A program made the translations under genes and the position numbers. Positions 62,719 through 64,000 of a DNA stretch of 64,000 nt are shown piece after piece (within the stretch, counting starts at the first letter, position 1; the number at the start of each line of letters is the position of its first letter). This DNA is from Alphaproteobacteria bacterium (GTDB lineage Bacteria; Pseudomonadota; Alphaproteobacteria; Caulobacterales; Hyphomonadaceae). The notes beneath the pieces were generated by a model. It had not been told where the DNA came from. It did no database searches and saw only the letters and a list, made by a program, of their open reading frames with translations. The stretch covers positions 62,001 to 126,000 of the forward strand of contig JAHJSB010000010.1 in NCBI GenBank assembly GCA_018830285.1, in the 5' to 3' direction.

Positions 62719-63720
62719 TCAGATCGCCTTTTCGAGGAGGTTCAGGAGATCGATCTCCGTTTCCGACACGCGCCTGCCAATGGCCGCGCGCTCGACACTG
62801 GGGTCACCACCCGACCGGAAAGCTTCATACATGATCATGCACATGATGCCCCATTTGAGGCTACCCATCGTTTCCCACCAGTCGATTTCGCGGGGATCGA
62901 AACGTGTACCGCCAGCTGCCGCATAGGCGGCGAGCAATTCGTCCAGATCGCCAAATCCGCCAACCCGATGCGCGATCTGGCCGAACCGCCAGGAGTTGAC
63001 GCAAATCCAGGCAATGTCTTCGCGTGGGTCGCCAATGTGGGCGAGCTCCCAGTCCAGAACGGATGCAAGACCCTGTTCATCGACGATCAAGTTCCCGAGT
63101 CGAAAGTCGCCATGCACCAGCACCGGTGGTTGAGGTGCGGGTTCATTCGCCTTCAGCCAGGCAAAGGCCAGTTCGAATACCGGACGCGGTAGGTCAAAGG
63201 TGCGATAGATGGTTTCGTACTTCTTGATCTGGTCGGCGCCATCGCTCCGCGGCAAGTCGGGAAGCGTGTCGAGTTCCACCGCGTGAATGCCAGCAAGCGC
63301 TTCGCCACATTGTTTCGCAAGCACGGGACGTGCTGCCTTGTAGGCGTCGTCGCGCAAGATCTTCCGCCCCAGCGTTTCGCCTGCTATGCGGTGCATGATG
63401 AAGGCCTCGCCTACATCGCTTCCCGGCTCAAACACGCCCAGCACGCCCGGCACAGGTACGCCCGCCATGTCGGCACAGGCGAGCAGTGCGGATTCGGTTC
63501 GCAGCGTGATTGCTTCGGACGACCGCGCAACCGATTCGCCACCTGGTGCGCGCCGAAGAATAAGCCGGTGTGTTGCGCCGCCATCCACAACTTCGAACGC
63601 CCACGTTTCCTGGCTTGCACCACCGGACAATCGCTTTAAATCAGCAATACGCGCCGTATCGCCAAAATCGCGACGCGCCCAGCTTTCCAAAGCTCTTTCA
63701 ATTTGATCATTACTTCCCAT
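62719..63720 (-). CDS. Phosphotransferase family protein (APH/ACAD10-like)
   Basis: A 333-residue kinase-fold protein. It has RLSGGASQETWAFEV (nucleotide loop), the catalytic loop VLVHGDFRLGNLIVDE and metal motif VLDWELAHIGDPREDIAW, as in choline/aminoglycoside kinases and the ACAD10 kinase domain. In bacteria such genes accompany acyl-CoA dehydrogenases and CoA ligases, suggesting a role in hydroxyacyl metabolism; none is adjacent here. The start ATG at 63720 is chosen by the RLSGGAS domain position; the frame stays open to 63987 over a divergent gene. Confidence 0.8.
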   Translation of the reverse strand: MGSNDQIERALESWARRDFGDTARIADLKRLSGGASQETWAFEVVDGGATHRLILRRAPGGESVARSSEAITLRTESALLACADMAGVPVPGVLGVFEPGSDVGEAFIMHRIAGETLGRKILRDDAYKAARPVLAKQCGEALAGIHAVELDTLPDLPRSDGADQIKKYETIYRTFDLPRPVFELAFAWLKANEPAPQPPVLVHGDFRLGNLIVDEQGLASVLDWELAHIGDPREDIAWICVNSWRFGQIAHRVGGFGDLDELLAAYAAAGGTRFDPREIDWWETMGSLKWGIMCMIMYEAFRSGGDPSVERAAIGRRVSETEIDLLNLLEKAI

Positions 63721-63802
63721 CTTGGCCACAATTGCGCGGAACAAGGGGCTCGCCAAGGTATTACCCCGAGGAACCTTGCGGATCGACAATGGGAGGGGCC
63801 AG

Positions 63803-64000
63803 ATGGCTCGACGGAAAGACCACCACGACGGGCTATTGCTGCCTGACAAACCGCACCCCAAAAGCCTGTTCGTATGGCTCAGGGGCCGGTTTTTCGCAGG
63901 CATGGTCATCGCCGCACCGATCGCGGTTACGTTCCTGATCCTGCAATTCCTGATTAGCGAGATCGACAAGCGCGTCGTCCCGCTCATTCCGGCGGCCCTG
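63803..64000 (+). CDS. DUF502 membrane protein, truncated by the window end
   Basis: The first 66 residues of a DUF502-family protein. GGGAGGGG precedes the ATG at 63803. The visible part has KSLFVWLRGRFFAGMVIAAP leading into a membrane helix (about 30-50) with PIAVTFLILQFLI, then IDKRVVPLIPAAL, all typical of the family start. Function is unknown. The remaining C-terminal part lies beyond the window. It is divergent from the phosphotransferase gene. Confidence 0.8.
   Translation, partial: MARRKDHHDGLLLPDKPHPKSLFVWLRGRFFAGMVIAAPIAVTFLILQFLISEIDKRVVPLIPAAL

Overview
The window looks like an ordinary chromosomal segment of an alphaproteobacterium, most likely from the Hyphomonas/Henriciella side of the class (inference). 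The reasons are the gene orders glyA-nrdR-rib-nusB, nagZ-scpA-scpB, hslV-hslU, pstCAB-phoU-phoB, lipA/cinA/ispDF/dusB-ntrBC-ntrYX-trkAH-hfq-hflX-mazG, a fused ispDF, and a tRNA-His with A73. The DNA is GC-rich and tightly packed. I see no insertion sequence, prophage, CRISPR array or rRNA, and no gene-free gap over 300 bases.

Layout. 170-5284: one-carbon metabolism and riboflavin operon (glyA, nrdR, RibD reductase, ribE, ribBA-type, ribH, nusB). 5281-12000: epoxide hydrolase, erpA, dgt, SPOR protein, nagZ, scpA, scpB. 12100-22150: accessory genes, including an orphan membrane protein, DUF1287 protein, nitroreductase, CYP153-like P450, DUF2244 protein, nth, two outer-membrane proteins, an ATP-grasp protein, a PfkB kinase and an isomerase/HxlR pair. 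22153-24058: the HslUV protease. 24110-29422: phosphate uptake and control behind a candidate Pho box.

30264-36099 is a polyhydroxyalkanoate (PHA) block laid out like the medium-chain-length clusters of pseudomonads: PhaF-like phasin, PhaD-like TetR regulator, PhaC synthase, PhaZ-like hydrolase and an acyl-CoA ligase. 36250-39320 carries lipA, a COQ10-like gene, cinA and ispDF. 39441-51948 is the nitrogen-control region with two histidine kinases and two AAA+ response regulators, potassium uptake, hfq, hflX and mazG. 52229-55629 has an SMP-30 protein, secE-nusG, tRNA-His and an OmpA-family porin with a 29-proline linker. 55741-61477 is an arginine succinyltransferase (AST) operon headed by an M20 hydrolase and ending in a maleylacetoacetate isomerase. 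61474-64000 holds uncharacterised genes and a truncated DUF502 gene.

Most notable points: (1) six convergent gene pairs each end on a shared CTAG that supplies both stop codons; (2) NtrC and NtrX both lack the GAFTGA loop used to engage sigma-54; (3) the phasin is fused to a helix-hairpin-helix DNA-binding-like domain; (4) the nitroreductase Shine-Dalgarno lies inside a 13-bp terminator-like hairpin; (5) RibD has no deaminase domain and RibBA lacks the GTP cyclohydrolase zinc site; (6) the AST operon has an M20 hydrolase where astE would be expected. Nothing here is clearly a wholly new system; the strongest candidates for new biology are points 1, 3 and 4.
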